Assembly: GCA_964368645.1 (NCBI GenBank)
Contig: CAYJBY010000020.1
Location: 1-54,460 of the forward strand
Reading direction: 5' to 3'
Length of the DNA: 54,460 nucleotides
From: JAEDHM01 sp964368645
Lineage (GTDB): Bacteria; Bacillota; Clostridia; Christensenellales; CAG-1252
The first letter of the stretch is position 1. Each line of letters starts with the position of its first letter. Of this stretch, positions 34,861 through 43,047 are shown piece after piece. Both the position numbers and the translations under genes were made by a program. The notes under the pieces were generated by a model. That model worked only from the letters and a program-made list of their open reading frames with translations. It ran no database searches and was not told the DNA's origin.

Positions 34861-34889
34861 TTGAAAAGTTACGTAAAGTAAGGTATAAT
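34861..34889 (+). promoter_or_regulatory. Promoter facing the cas operon
   Basis: TTGAAA (34861-34866), a 17-bp spacer and TATAAT (34884-34889). The transcript would start near 34896 and cross the tracrRNA gene in the antisense direction before reaching cas9, giving a leader of about 260 bases. Confidence 0.7.
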
Positions 34890-35015
34890 ATCAAAGGAAA
34901 AAGGGATTGACACCATTTCGATAAGGAAAACTGCAAGGGAAACAGTTATTAATCGGTTGATTGAGATGCTGTGGCTACTACTGAGCCTAACAAAGCCAAA
35001 CTAAGGGTATAGAAT

Positions 35016-35094
35016 AAAAAAATGGCTACTTCCGAAAGTAGCCGACCCGAGGGTGCTTAAGGCAATGCCTTATTTGAACGAATGTTATTTTGAT
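35016..35094 (-). ncRNA. tracrRNA of the type II-A CRISPR system
   Basis: About 79 bases. From the 5' end it has a 12-base perfect complement to the array repeat (upper stem), a short bulge, a 6-bp lower stem ending TTCAAAT, the nexus hairpin AAGGC-ATT-GCCTT, a small ACC/GGT element, and an 8-bp terminator hairpin GGCTACTT / AAGTAGCC followed by seven Ts. Repeat:anti-repeat pairing, order of parts and position upstream of and opposite to cas9 match Streptococcus pyogenes. It guides RNase III processing of pre-crRNA and loads Cas9. Confidence 0.88.
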
Positions 35095-35100
35095 ACTATT

Positions 35101-35129
35101 ATTATACAGCGGTTTTTACCGTCTGTCAA
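35101..35129 (-). promoter_or_regulatory. tracrRNA promoter (perfect consensus)
   Basis: On the minus strand TTGACA (35124-35129), a 17-bp spacer and TATAAT (35101-35106), both hexamers consensus. Start predicted near 35094. It sits 28 bases from the cas9 ATG, facing the other way. Confidence 0.9.
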
Positions 35130-35157
35130 TACAAAAATACAAATCGGAGGAAAATAT

Positions 35158-38100
35158 ATGGGAAAAATAATCGGATTGGATCTTGGCGTTGAGAATATCG
35201 GCTGGGCGCTGACTGACGAAAACTACGTCGTAGAGCAAGTAAAGGGGCGTAACGCGCTGGGAGTATTGCGCTTTGACGAGGCGGTAACCGCAGCGGAGCG
35301 CAGACAGTTCCGCACCGCGAGGAGACGGCTTGAGCGCAGGAAATACCGTATTACCTTATTACAGGAGATTTTTAACGATGAGGTACCTAAGGCGGATAAA
35401 AATTTTTTTGCCCGACTCAATGAGAATGATTTGATGTTATCCGACCGTACCGTAACCGGAAGGTACTCGCTCTTTAACGACGATGATTACAACGACGTGA
35501 AGTACTATCGTCAGTATCCCACGATATACCACCTACGAAAGAAACTGATGGAATCCGCGCCTGACGATATAAGGCTTTTGTATCTTGCAGTACACCATAT
35601 TATCAAGTACCGCGGCCATTTTTTACGCGGTGGCGAATTAGCAGCCGATGGCAGTGCAACGAACGATTCTTCCGTAAGTGAAACCGATAAAAGCGCAACT
35701 AACATATTTCCAGCTTTTAAATCGCTTAACGAATGTTTGAGAGTGCGCAACGAGCAGTTGCAATCCGTTGATGCGGATGCAGATATAATAGAGCCTTTTG
35801 ATTTAAGCCGACTTGACCTAGTTGAAGAGGTTATCTGCGGAACAGGCGCAATTACGGCGGAACTTTTAGCCGCGAAAAAGGACGTCACCGAAGACAAATT
35901 CAAGAAAAGCGTATTCTTAACGAAGTCAGACAAGAAGGAAAAGGTAAAAGAGCTATTGGGAGCAAAGGCGAGCGTACAGAAAAAAATCGTCGATGCGATT
36001 TTCGGCGGCAAATTCAACGCTTCGGCGGTTTTCGGTACGGAACTGTTTGCGAAGGACAGTATTGAAGGTTTTTCTTTTGAAGACGACCTAGAGACGTGCG
36101 AGGATATGCAAATACTTAAGGAAAGCCCATCCGAATACCAAATCGTACTGCAATTAAAGGAGATATACGACTGGTACGTCTTAGAGGACTTGCTCAAGGG
36201 CGAAAAATCCATCTCCGACGCAATGATAAAACTGTACGACAAGCATCGTCGCGACCTAAAGCAACTCAAGGCTTTTATCCGCCAATACGCGAGAACGGAA
36301 TATGAAAACGTATTCGGTTACAAAAAAATCGTCGGGGAGAAAAAGCCCCTAATCGGCTTATATACCGCGTACGTTGGCGGCGGCAGACTAGAAGAATGTA
36401 AGGTCGGTAATAACGGAGGGTTAGGCGAGACTATGCCCCGCGCCGATTTTTATAAGGGACTGAAAAAAATTATCGAAGCAATAACGGACGAGGGCGCAAC
36501 CGCTGTCAAGGAAGCGATATTATCCGATATAGACAACGACAATTATTTACCGAAGATAGTATCGAAGAACAATTCCGCTATTCCATACCAGCTTAATATG
36601 CTTGAATTGAAAAAGATACTGGACGTTGCCGTCAAGTCTCCGAAATACAGCTTTCTTTTACATACAGAAAACGGGTGGACGAATATCAAAAAAATCGAAT
36701 CGCTGCTTTGGTTTAGGATACCTTATTACGTAGGACCTGTAAAAAGCTACGCTAGCGGAGAAACCCCTTCGAAAAACGCTTGGGCGGTAAGGAATAAAGA
36801 GGGACGGGTAACACCTTGGTCGTTTGCCGAAATTATTAACGAGGAGGCAAGCAACAAGCGTTTTATCGAAAGAATGACCACCTCTTGTACCTATCTCAAA
36901 AACGCCAAATCCCTGCCGAAAGCCTCCATACTGTTCAGCAAGTTTCTATGTCTCAACGAGCTTAACAATCTGAAAATCGACGGAGAAAGTATCAGCGTAG
37001 AAGTCAAGCAGGGTATCTTTAACAACGTGTACCTATCCGGCAAGCCCACGGTCAAGAGGATAGTCAGCTATCTTGTCAATTACTGGCATTACGATAAGCG
37101 TGTGGTCTTGACAGGTTTTGACGAGGAGCTTAAGGCGTCGATGCAGACTTATTTGCTATACAAAAACGTCCTAGGTGATTTTGCGGATAAGGAGCCTAAG
37201 CTGCTTGAAGAGATAATCAAACTCTCCACAATCCATAACAATGCGCGTATGCTTGAAAAAAGCATCAAAGACTTGGTCGGGGACAAGCTGACCGAGGTGC
37301 AAATAAAAGCGATTAAGGGCTATACTTTCAGCGGTTGGGGGAGTTTATCTGCCGAATTCCTTGACGGCTATCAATACGGCGGAATCAAGCTGTGCTTTGA
37401 CGGCGAGCTGGTGGGGCTTCTCGATATAATGTACGACTATAAACTTAATCTTCAGCAGATAATTGCCAGTCCGTTATGTAATTTTAAGGAGGCGTTAGAG
37501 CAGTATAATCAAGAAAACGGCATAATTGAGAATACGGAAATCACCTATGATGACATCGCGGAAATGTATTGCTCACCGTCTGTAAAAAAACAGGTTTGGC
37601 AGGCTTTTATGTTGGTTAAAGATATAGTTAAGCAAGCCAAAACCATTCCGGACAAGGTTTTCATAGAGTCCTGTAGAGAGCATACCGACAAGAAGAAGGG
37701 CAAAACCACCGTAAAGCGCAGAGATAAGATCTTAAACGCCTATAAAGCCGCTCAAAAATTGTCTCCGGAATTGAAAGCCGAAATGGAAAGGTGCGCAAAA
37801 AAACTGGCAAATTATACGGATATGCAACTCCAGTCAGAAAAGCTGTTCCTTTATTTTATGCAACTTGGCAAGTGTATGTACACGCAAAAGAACATTGATT
37901 TGGAACTTTTAGGTGCGGATAATGCCTATGACGTAGATCATATTATCCCTAGAGCGATAACCAAGGACGACAGCTTTGACAATAAGGTTTTAGTGTGCCA
38001 AGAAGCCAATAAGGAAAAGACGAATATCTATCCGATACCCTATGAGTTACGGCAAAACGCTCTCTGGAAAGCCCTTAAAGAGGCTTCTTTAATTTCCGAT

Positions 38101-39561
38101 GACAAATACGCGCGTCTTATAAGGAAAAGCGAGATAACTCCCGAAGAACAGGAAAAATTTATTAACCGCCAGCTTGTGGAAACCAATCAGACAGTATTGT
38201 TGGTTAGGGATATTCTCACGCGCTACTTTAAGGGCGTAACGGACAAAAAAGTGGAAATAGTACTGTCAAAGGGCGGCAACGTCTCGGACTTCAGAAAGAA
38301 TTACGGACTGACGAAATCCAGAGAGGTCAACGATTTTCATCACGCTTGCGATGCTTACCTCAATATCGTGGTGGGCGACCTTCTCAATAAAGAGTTTAAT
38401 CACAACTGGAATTACGCTAACAGAGAAAAGACTCTTGAAAAATCCAAGAATTTTGAAATAGCCTTAAGCCGTAAAGTCACCGAAAATGGAAACAGAATAT
38501 TGAACACCGTTAAAACGCAACTGTCGCTAAAGGATTTTCAAATGGTATCGTTGCCGCATACCGGTAAGGGACAACTGTATAAAGGCACTTTGTTCGGCGT
38601 TGGAAAACACGGTTCCTTAGTGCCAACCTGCGAGAGTAAAATAGTTGATGGAGTAGAGACTCATCCGAAATGCGATACGGCGAGGTACGGTGGTTATACC
38701 TCTTTAGGCACGGCGTATTTTGTCCTAGTGGACAGTAAGGACAAAAAGGGCAACACGGTCCGCTCTATAGAGGCGGTCACGATACTCGACGACGCTCGTA
38801 TCAAAAACGGCAAAACCACTATGACCGAGGTGCTGCGTAACAGCGGTTTGAAAGACCCGATAATCCCCCGAATTGCGGGCTTGAAGGACGGCGTAATCAA
38901 GATAGGTAGCCTGTTGGACTTCGGCGGTTATAGATTAATACTGACAAGTCCAACAGGAGTACAGTTGAAGTTAAACAACGCGAATCAGCTTTTCGTTAGC
39001 GACGAGATTAACAGATACGTTAAGGAGATAAGCGTTATTATCGACAAGGTTAATAAGATCGCAAAAACAGTCGTTGCCAAGGACAAAGACGCGGTTCTTA
39101 ACCAAACAACGGACGAACTTATTGCTCAAAACATAAGGAGAAAGAACGCTGTTAGTGATAAGGAAAAAGCCAGTATAATAATCCTAACTGCCGATGAGAA
39201 TTTGCGGCTTTACGAGTTCTTTATCGACAAGCTATCCCATAGCCCCTACAAAAACATTCCCACCTATGGCAGTTTATTAATGGTACTTAAAGGAGGAGTA
39301 GATGACTTTGACAGTAAAAGGATATATCCTCAGCTGGTACTCTTAAACAATATCATCAGAGCCTTTCAATGCAATCCACAGGGCGTTGACGTAAGCACAC
39401 TGAAATACAAAACATCAGTTAACGGTAAACTCAAGGAAGAAAACGGCGCACCTAATCAATGCTCGATAAAAATAAGCAAATTTATTGACAAACAGAAAAT
39501 TACATTAATACTCCTATCCCGCTCAGGGCTCAAGGAACAAAAAATCATTCTTAATCTATGA
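35158..39561 (+). CDS. cas9: CRISPR-associated endonuclease Cas9 (type II-A)
   Basis: 1467 residues, longer than SpCas9 (1368). RuvC-I IGLDLGVENIGWAL (Asp8), Arg-rich bridge helix about 45-75, recognition lobe to about 800, RuvC-II VFIESCREH (Glu837), HNH YDVDHIIPRAI with Asp927, His928 and Asn951, RuvC-III FHHACDAYLN (His1062, Asp1065), then a PAM-interacting domain with RYGGYTSLGTAYFVLV. All catalytic residues are intact. It cuts DNA matched by a crRNA:tracrRNA guide. ATG 35158 has GGAGG 7 bases upstream; the upstream frame reads through the tracrRNA gene and is not coding. It is followed by cas1 with a 4-bp overlap. The C-terminal residues that read NGG in SpCas9 are not conserved. Confidence 0.97.
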   Translation: MGKIIGLDLGVENIGWALTDENYVVEQVKGRNALGVLRFDEAVTAAERRQFRTARRRLERRKYRITLLQEIFNDEVPKADKNFFARLNENDLMLSDRTVTGRYSLFNDDDYNDVKYYRQYPTIYHLRKKLMESAPDDIRLLYLAVHHIIKYRGHFLRGGELAADGSATNDSSVSETDKSATNIFPAFKSLNECLRVRNEQLQSVDADADIIEPFDLSRLDLVEEVICGTGAITAELLAAKKDVTEDKFKKSVFLTKSDKKEKVKELLGAKASVQKKIVDAIFGGKFNASAVFGTELFAKDSIEGFSFEDDLETCEDMQILKESPSEYQIVLQLKEIYDWYVLEDLLKGEKSISDAMIKLYDKHRRDLKQLKAFIRQYARTEYENVFGYKKIVGEKKPLIGLYTAYVGGGRLEECKVGNNGGLGETMPRADFYKGLKKIIEAITDEGATAVKEAILSDIDNDNYLPKIVSKNNSAIPYQLNMLELKKILDVAVKSPKYSFLLHTENGWTNIKKIESLLWFRIPYYVGPVKSYASGETPSKNAWAVRNKEGRVTPWSFAEIINEEASNKRFIERMTTSCTYLKNAKSLPKASILFSKFLCLNELNNLKIDGESISVEVKQGIFNNVYLSGKPTVKRIVSYLVNYWHYDKRVVLTGFDEELKASMQTYLLYKNVLGDFADKEPKLLEEIIKLSTIHNNARMLEKSIKDLVGDKLTEVQIKAIKGYTFSGWGSLSAEFLDGYQYGGIKLCFDGELVGLLDIMYDYKLNLQQIIASPLCNFKEALEQYNQENGIIENTEITYDDIAEMYCSPSVKKQVWQAFMLVKDIVKQAKTIPDKVFIESCREHTDKKKGKTTVKRRDKILNAYKAAQKLSPELKAEMERCAKKLANYTDMQLQSEKLFLYFMQLGKCMYTQKNIDLELLGADNAYDVDHIIPRAITKDDSFDNKVLVCQEANKEKTNIYPIPYELRQNALWKALKEASLISDDKYARLIRKSEITPEEQEKFINRQLVETNQTVLLVRDILTRYFKGVTDKKVEIVLSKGGNVSDFRKNYGLTKSREVNDFHHACDAYLNIVVGDLLNKEFNHNWNYANREKTLEKSKNFEIALSRKVTENGNRILNTVKTQLSLKDFQMVSLPHTGKGQLYKGTLFGVGKHGSLVPTCESKIVDGVETHPKCDTARYGGYTSLGTAYFVLVDSKDKKGNTVRSIEAVTILDDARIKNGKTTMTEVLRNSGLKDPIIPRIAGLKDGVIKIGSLLDFGGYRLILTSPTGVQLKLNNANQLFVSDEINRYVKEISVIIDKVNKIAKTVVAKDKDAVLNQTTDELIAQNIRRKNAVSDKEKASIIILTADENLRLYEFFIDKLSHSPYKNIPTYGSLLMVLKGGVDDFDSKRIYPQLVLLNNIIRAFQCNPQGVDVSTLKYKTSVNGKLKEENGAPNQCSIKISKFIDKQKITLILLSRSGLKEQKIILNL

Positions 39562-40445
39562 GTTTCAGGACAGTTGTAATAAAAAACAGATGCAAGCTGG
39601 ACTTCGCCCTTAACTATATGGTGTATCGAGGAGAGATAACTAAAAAAGTTCATCTCTCCGAGATATCTCTCTTAATTATCGAAAGCACCTGCGTATCTAT
39701 TACCACGTCCTTAATCGCCGAGTTGGTAAAAAACAATATACAGGTGGTGTTCTGTGACGAAAAGCATTTGCCTGGCAGTCAGCTGTTAGGATACTACAAC
39801 AACTATCATAGTTCAAAAAACATAGCTTATCAGGTGAGTTGGACAGACGAAGTAAAGCGAGACGTGTGGACGGATATTATATATCACAAGATAAATAACC
39901 AAATAAAACTGCTGAAAAAGCACGGTAAAGACGCCGCGTTGCTTGAAGAGTACGTTAGTCAGTTGCAGCCCGGCGACAGCACCAATAGAGAAGGTCACGC
40001 CGCGAAGGTGTATTTTAATACCTTGTTCGATGAACTGTCGCGGCGAACACCCTCGTTTTATAATGCGGCGCTTAATTACGGTTATGCAATTATACTTTCC
40101 GCCTTTTGCCGTGAAATCGTCGCAAGCGGTTATATAACGCAAATAGGTATTTGGCATTGCAACGAGTTTAATCACTACAATTTAGCCAGCGATATGATGG
40201 AAACCTTTAGAGTAATAGTGGATGATCTTGCGCTGTCGCTAGAGACGGACGACAAGTATTTTAAGGGGAAAATGGCTAATATACTTAACACTAAGATAAC
40301 AATAGGCAGAAAGCAAGTTTTTTTAGATAACGCCGTGCATATTTATGCTTCCGGTGTATTTAATCGGCTGAATAACGGCGAAGACGAAATTGTTAATTTC
40401 ACGGATTATGAATTACCGATATATGAGAATTATGATAATGTTTGA
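39558..40445 (+). CDS. cas1: CRISPR integrase subunit Cas1 (type II)
   Basis: A 295-residue Cas1. SFRTVVIKNRCKLDFALNYMV and LSEISLLIIESTCVSITTSLI are the type II N-terminal pattern. The C-terminal half carries the catalytic residues: Glu in NREGHAAKVYF, His in IGIWHCNEFNHYNLASDMME and the acidic Asp/Glu nearby. With Cas2 it inserts new spacers at the leader end of the array. The ATG overlaps the cas9 stop (ATGA) and its end overlaps cas2, so the whole operon is coupled. Confidence 0.95.
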   Translation: MSFRTVVIKNRCKLDFALNYMVYRGEITKKVHLSEISLLIIESTCVSITTSLIAELVKNNIQVVFCDEKHLPGSQLLGYYNNYHSSKNIAYQVSWTDEVKRDVWTDIIYHKINNQIKLLKKHGKDAALLEEYVSQLQPGDSTNREGHAAKVYFNTLFDELSRRTPSFYNAALNYGYAIILSAFCREIVASGYITQIGIWHCNEFNHYNLASDMMETFRVIVDDLALSLETDDKYFKGKMANILNTKITIGRKQVFLDNAVHIYASGVFNRLNNGEDEIVNFTDYELPIYENYDNV

Positions 40446-40728
40446 TTTACCTACCCTTACGCAAAACGACCTTAGAGCCTACAGAAAGTTTAGACGGTTT
40501 TTGATGCGTACGGGTTTTATTATGATGCAAGAATCCATATATACCAAGCTCGTTCTTAATAACGAGAGCGCAAAACTTGTGGGCAAGCAGGTGAAAAAGA
40601 ATCTGCCGAAAGACGGACTTGTCCAGATGCTCAGCGTTACGGAAAAACAGTTTAGCAGAATGGAACTGCTAACAGGTGACGCGCAATCCGTTTACGTTGA
40701 CGATGACAAACGATTATTGGAATTATGA
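40423..40728 (+). CDS. cas2: CRISPR integrase subunit Cas2 (type II)
   Basis: A 101-residue Cas2 with the beta-strand MRIMIMFDLPTLTQNDLRAY and FRRFLMRTGFIMMQESIYTKL, which fit the type II Cas2 fold. It forms the dimer that holds two Cas1 dimers. ATG 40423 is chosen by homology (MRIMIMFDLP); earlier in-frame starts would extend it inside cas1. It overlaps cas1 by 23 bases and csn2 by 4. Confidence 0.93.
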   Translation: MRIMIMFDLPTLTQNDLRAYRKFRRFLMRTGFIMMQESIYTKLVLNNESAKLVGKQVKKNLPKDGLVQMLSVTEKQFSRMELLTGDAQSVYVDDDKRLLEL

Positions 40729-41396
40729 TTAGTTATTTCAGCTCTTTCTTAGACAATCCGGTCAATCTAGACCCTGCAAAAATCAACACCTTGATAATAG
40801 AAAATCCGAACTGCCTTTATCGGACGGTAATTGATCTAATTGCTTTCTTGGGTAAAGAAGAGAGCGACTTTCGATTGCTTAACGATGCCGCTTTATACAA
40901 AGAAACGGAAAAAGTATTTTTCGCCTACAATATATTTGATATTGACTTCAACAGCAAAAAGTTTCTGTCCATCGTTTATAAACAGATAACGAAACTTCTT
41001 ATTAATAATGAGCTAAAGGTCAATGAGTTGTATGCAAAAGGCTTTAATTTACTTTCCGAAGTATGTGAACAACTGGATTACCCTATTGTATTGAAAGATG
41101 AGGTCGATTACGCAACCTTGATAAAGCTTTTTAGCCCTGTTATTGAGGCGGATTATGATTCGCTAGTGGAAAAACTGATTTCGTTGACGGCAACCCTAGT
41201 CAATATTACTGACTTGAAAGTAATAGTTACTCTTAATTTGCAAGACTTTTTGGCAGAAAAAGAGCTGATTTCTTTCTTTGAGCATTGTAGGTACAAAGAG
41301 GTGATATGGCTATCCATACAGTCTGACCGTAAATATCGATTTTCTGAGGAAAAATGTGTTTTGATAGATAATGATCTCTGTCAACTACTTGAATAA
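40725..41396 (+). CDS. csn2: Csn2, type II-A adaptation protein
   Basis: 223 residues, the usual Csn2 length. LIIENPNCLYRTVIDLIAFLG and FKLKF-like beta-alpha patterns in the first third, and DLKVIVTLNLQDFLAEKELISFFEHCRYKEVIWLSI in the last, fit Csn2, a tetrameric ring that slides on DNA ends and helps Cas1-Cas2-Cas9 spacer uptake. The ATG overlaps the cas2 stop (ATGA). Its presence, with no cas4, classes the system as II-A. The last codons overlap the -35 of the array promoter. Confidence 0.85.
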   Translation: MISYFSSFLDNPVNLDPAKINTLIIENPNCLYRTVIDLIAFLGKEESDFRLLNDAALYKETEKVFFAYNIFDIDFNSKKFLSIVYKQITKLLINNELKVNELYAKGFNLLSEVCEQLDYPIVLKDEVDYATLIKLFSPVIEADYDSLVEKLISLTATLVNITDLKVIVTLNLQDFLAEKELISFFEHCRYKEVIWLSIQSDRKYRFSEEKCVLIDNDLCQLLE

Positions 41397-41490
41397 GGGC
41401 AACGCAAATGTTATAATTAACAAAATAGTCATTACTTTTTTCCCGGGAATCAAATTTTGAAATTGTATTTTTACGAATTTGAAGTTTGAG
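41389..41490 (+). promoter_or_regulatory. CRISPR leader with array promoter
   Basis: TTGAAT (41389-41394), a 17-bp spacer and TATAAT (41412-41417) would start the pre-crRNA about 66 bases before the first repeat. The last bases before the repeat are AGTTTGAG, close to the ATTTGAG leader-anchoring sequence of type II-A systems. Confidence 0.75.
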
Positions 41491-41757
41491 GTTTGAGAGT
41501 AATGTTATTTTGAATAGTGCTAAAACCCGTAGAAATCAAATGCGGNNNNNNNNNNNNNNNNNNNNNNNNNNNNNNNNNNNNNNNNNNNNNNNNNNNNNNN
41601 NNNNNNNNNNNNNNNNNNNNNNNNNNNNNNNNNNNNNNNNNNNNNTAATGCTCAATGTTTGAGAGTAATGTTATTTTGAATAGTGCTAAAACTTTGATTT
41701 TTCCGGCACTGTCATTGTGCGGTTTGAGAGTACTGTAATTTTGAATAGGGCGGAAAG
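41491..41757 (+). CRISPR. Type II-A CRISPR array, collapsed in the assembly
   Basis: Two identical 36-bp repeats (41491-41526 and 41657-41692, starting GTTTGAGAGTAATG and ending GTGCTAAAAC) and a third, degenerate one (41722-41757; substitutions at repeat positions 12, 16, 28, 31, 32 and 36) that marks the leader-distal end. One complete spacer of 29 bases is visible (41693-41721). The start of the first spacer (41527-41545) and the end of another (41646-41656) flank a 100-N gap, so the true spacer number is unknown. Confidence 0.95.
41546..41645. other. Assembly gap (100 N) inside the CRISPR array
   Basis: A fixed-size placeholder at the repeat array, where short reads cannot be joined. It hides one or more repeat-spacer units. 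Confidence 0.95.
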
Positions 41758-41788
41758 ATACTGCGTGAGAGATTGCGCGGTATTTTTT
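41758..41788 (+). terminator. Terminator at the end of the CRISPR array
   Basis: Stem ATACTGCG / CGCGGTAT (one G-U pair) and a T-run, starting directly after the degenerate repeat. It would end the pre-crRNA. Confidence 0.8.
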
Positions 41789-42068
41789 GTTTGTAACTTA
41801 AATGGTAAATCATTGATTAATCGCTTTGTGAAGTATTAGAGGGTGCTTAAGGCTATTAAAAATCGGATAGTGGGGGATTGAGAAAGCGAGGGGTTAGCTT
41901 GTAATGGTTTTGGATACCGTTATGCTGAAAATAATAGGGATAACGGGAATTGGGGATTTGAAGCTATAGCGGATAAATGGTGGGCAAAAAAATTTTAGAA
42001 AATAATTGTAACCTTTTGGGGCGGAAGGCGTTTTTTGTGTGTAAGCAAAAACAAGGAGGCTTTGAAAG
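41789..42068. other. Intergenic, nothing recognised
   Basis: Contains a G-rich stretch and the ribosome site AAGGAGG (42052-42058) of the next gene. No other gene or repeat seen. Confidence 0.5.
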
Positions 42069-42842
42069 ATGAAAAAATTATTGATAGGAATTATTACGGT
42101 AATCTCGGTTGCGGCAATAACGATTACGGTGCTTGCCGGCTGTAACGGCACCAACACTACGCCTACTCTTGCCTCGGTGCAGGCAAACGCCAAGCAGTTG
42201 GCATTGACAGACGCAGGAATCGCCTCGGCGGCTAACGTGACGGTGACTACCGAAACCGAGCAGAACGACAAGGGCGAATACGTGGTCGATATGGATTTTG
42301 AATACGACGGCACCCGATACGATTACACCGTGAAAATCGAGGACAGCACCATTCTGGAGAAAAAATCCACGCCGAGTGACGAGCTTAACGGCAATATCAC
42401 CCTTGAGGCGGCGAAGAAAGCGGCTTTTGACCACGCGGAGCTGACCGAAAATCAGGTATCGATATGCAAGGCAAAGCTGGACTATGACGACGGAAAATAC
42501 GAATACGACATCGAGTTTGTGTACGGCGGATACGAGTTTGAGTACGAAATCGACGCCAAAACCGGCGCAGTTCTTCAGCACGAAAGAGAAGCCTTGGACA
42601 CGGTTAATCCTACCTTGGTAGAGCAGGAGGGGCTGATAACTCCCGACGCGGCAAAGGCGGCGGCGTTATTGAGAGCTTCCTTAACAGGGGCAAGCGTCAT
42701 TTTCGAGGACATCTCTCTTGAATACGAAAGAAACGTCAGAGTGTACGAAATCAACTTCATGTACGATGGCTACGAGTACGAGGTCGAGGTGAATGCGAAA
42801 ACGGGCGAGGCAGTCCGTTATGACAAAGAGCGTGCCGACTGA
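42069..42842 (+). CDS. PepSY-domain lipoprotein
   Basis: A 257-residue protein with a signal ending in lipobox LAGC (Cys25) and two clear PepSY domains (about 105-165 and 185-255), each with the ITLEAAKKAAFDHA-type helix and YEVEVNAKTGEAV ending; an earlier degenerate one covers 35-100. PepSY domains inhibit peptidases or bind ligands outside the membrane. Good Shine-Dalgarno AAGGAGG. It stands alone between the CRISPR array and a terminator. Confidence 0.88.
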   Translation: MKKLLIGIITVISVAAITITVLAGCNGTNTTPTLASVQANAKQLALTDAGIASAANVTVTTETEQNDKGEYVVDMDFEYDGTRYDYTVKIEDSTILEKKSTPSDELNGNITLEAAKKAAFDHAELTENQVSICKAKLDYDDGKYEYDIEFVYGGYEFEYEIDAKTGAVLQHEREALDTVNPTLVEQEGLITPDAAKAAALLRASLTGASVIFEDISLEYERNVRVYEINFMYDGYEYEVEVNAKTGEAVRYDKERAD

Positions 42843-42886
42843 TAACGAAAACCCGTTTAACGGTTAAACAAAGGCAGTTTTCCTTC

Positions 42887-42926
42887 AAAAAACCCACCGT
42901 ACTGCGCTATTGCAGAGGTGGGTTTT
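42887..42926 (+). terminator. Intrinsic terminator after the PepSY gene
   Basis: Stem AAAACCCACC / GGTGGGTTTT with an inner CTGC / GCAG pairing. A-rich before, T-rich after. Confidence 0.85.
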
Positions 42927-43047
42927 ACCTTGCCGAAAACAATTATATGAGTGCTTTTAGTCTATTGCCGTTCGTTCCGTTGTTCTGCCGTTGAGTCGGT
43001 AAGTCTGCGGCTTGCACGTTTGCGTTAGCTTGCGCCTTAGGGTTAGC

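Larger units (their letters stand above)
34400..35157. other. Region upstream of cas9: tracrRNA and promoters
   Basis: No protein gene. 34400-34850 shows nothing I recognise. 34861-34889 is a promoter facing cas9. 35016-35094 is the tracrRNA on the minus strand, with its promoter at 35101-35129. The cas9 Shine-Dalgarno is at 35146-35150. Confidence 0.75.

Noticed and set aside
35053..35157. 35-codon upstream extension of cas9
   Set aside because: It would be translated from the tracrRNA gene and its promoter, without a ribosome site; ATG 35158 has GGAGG and the usual MxKxIGLD start.
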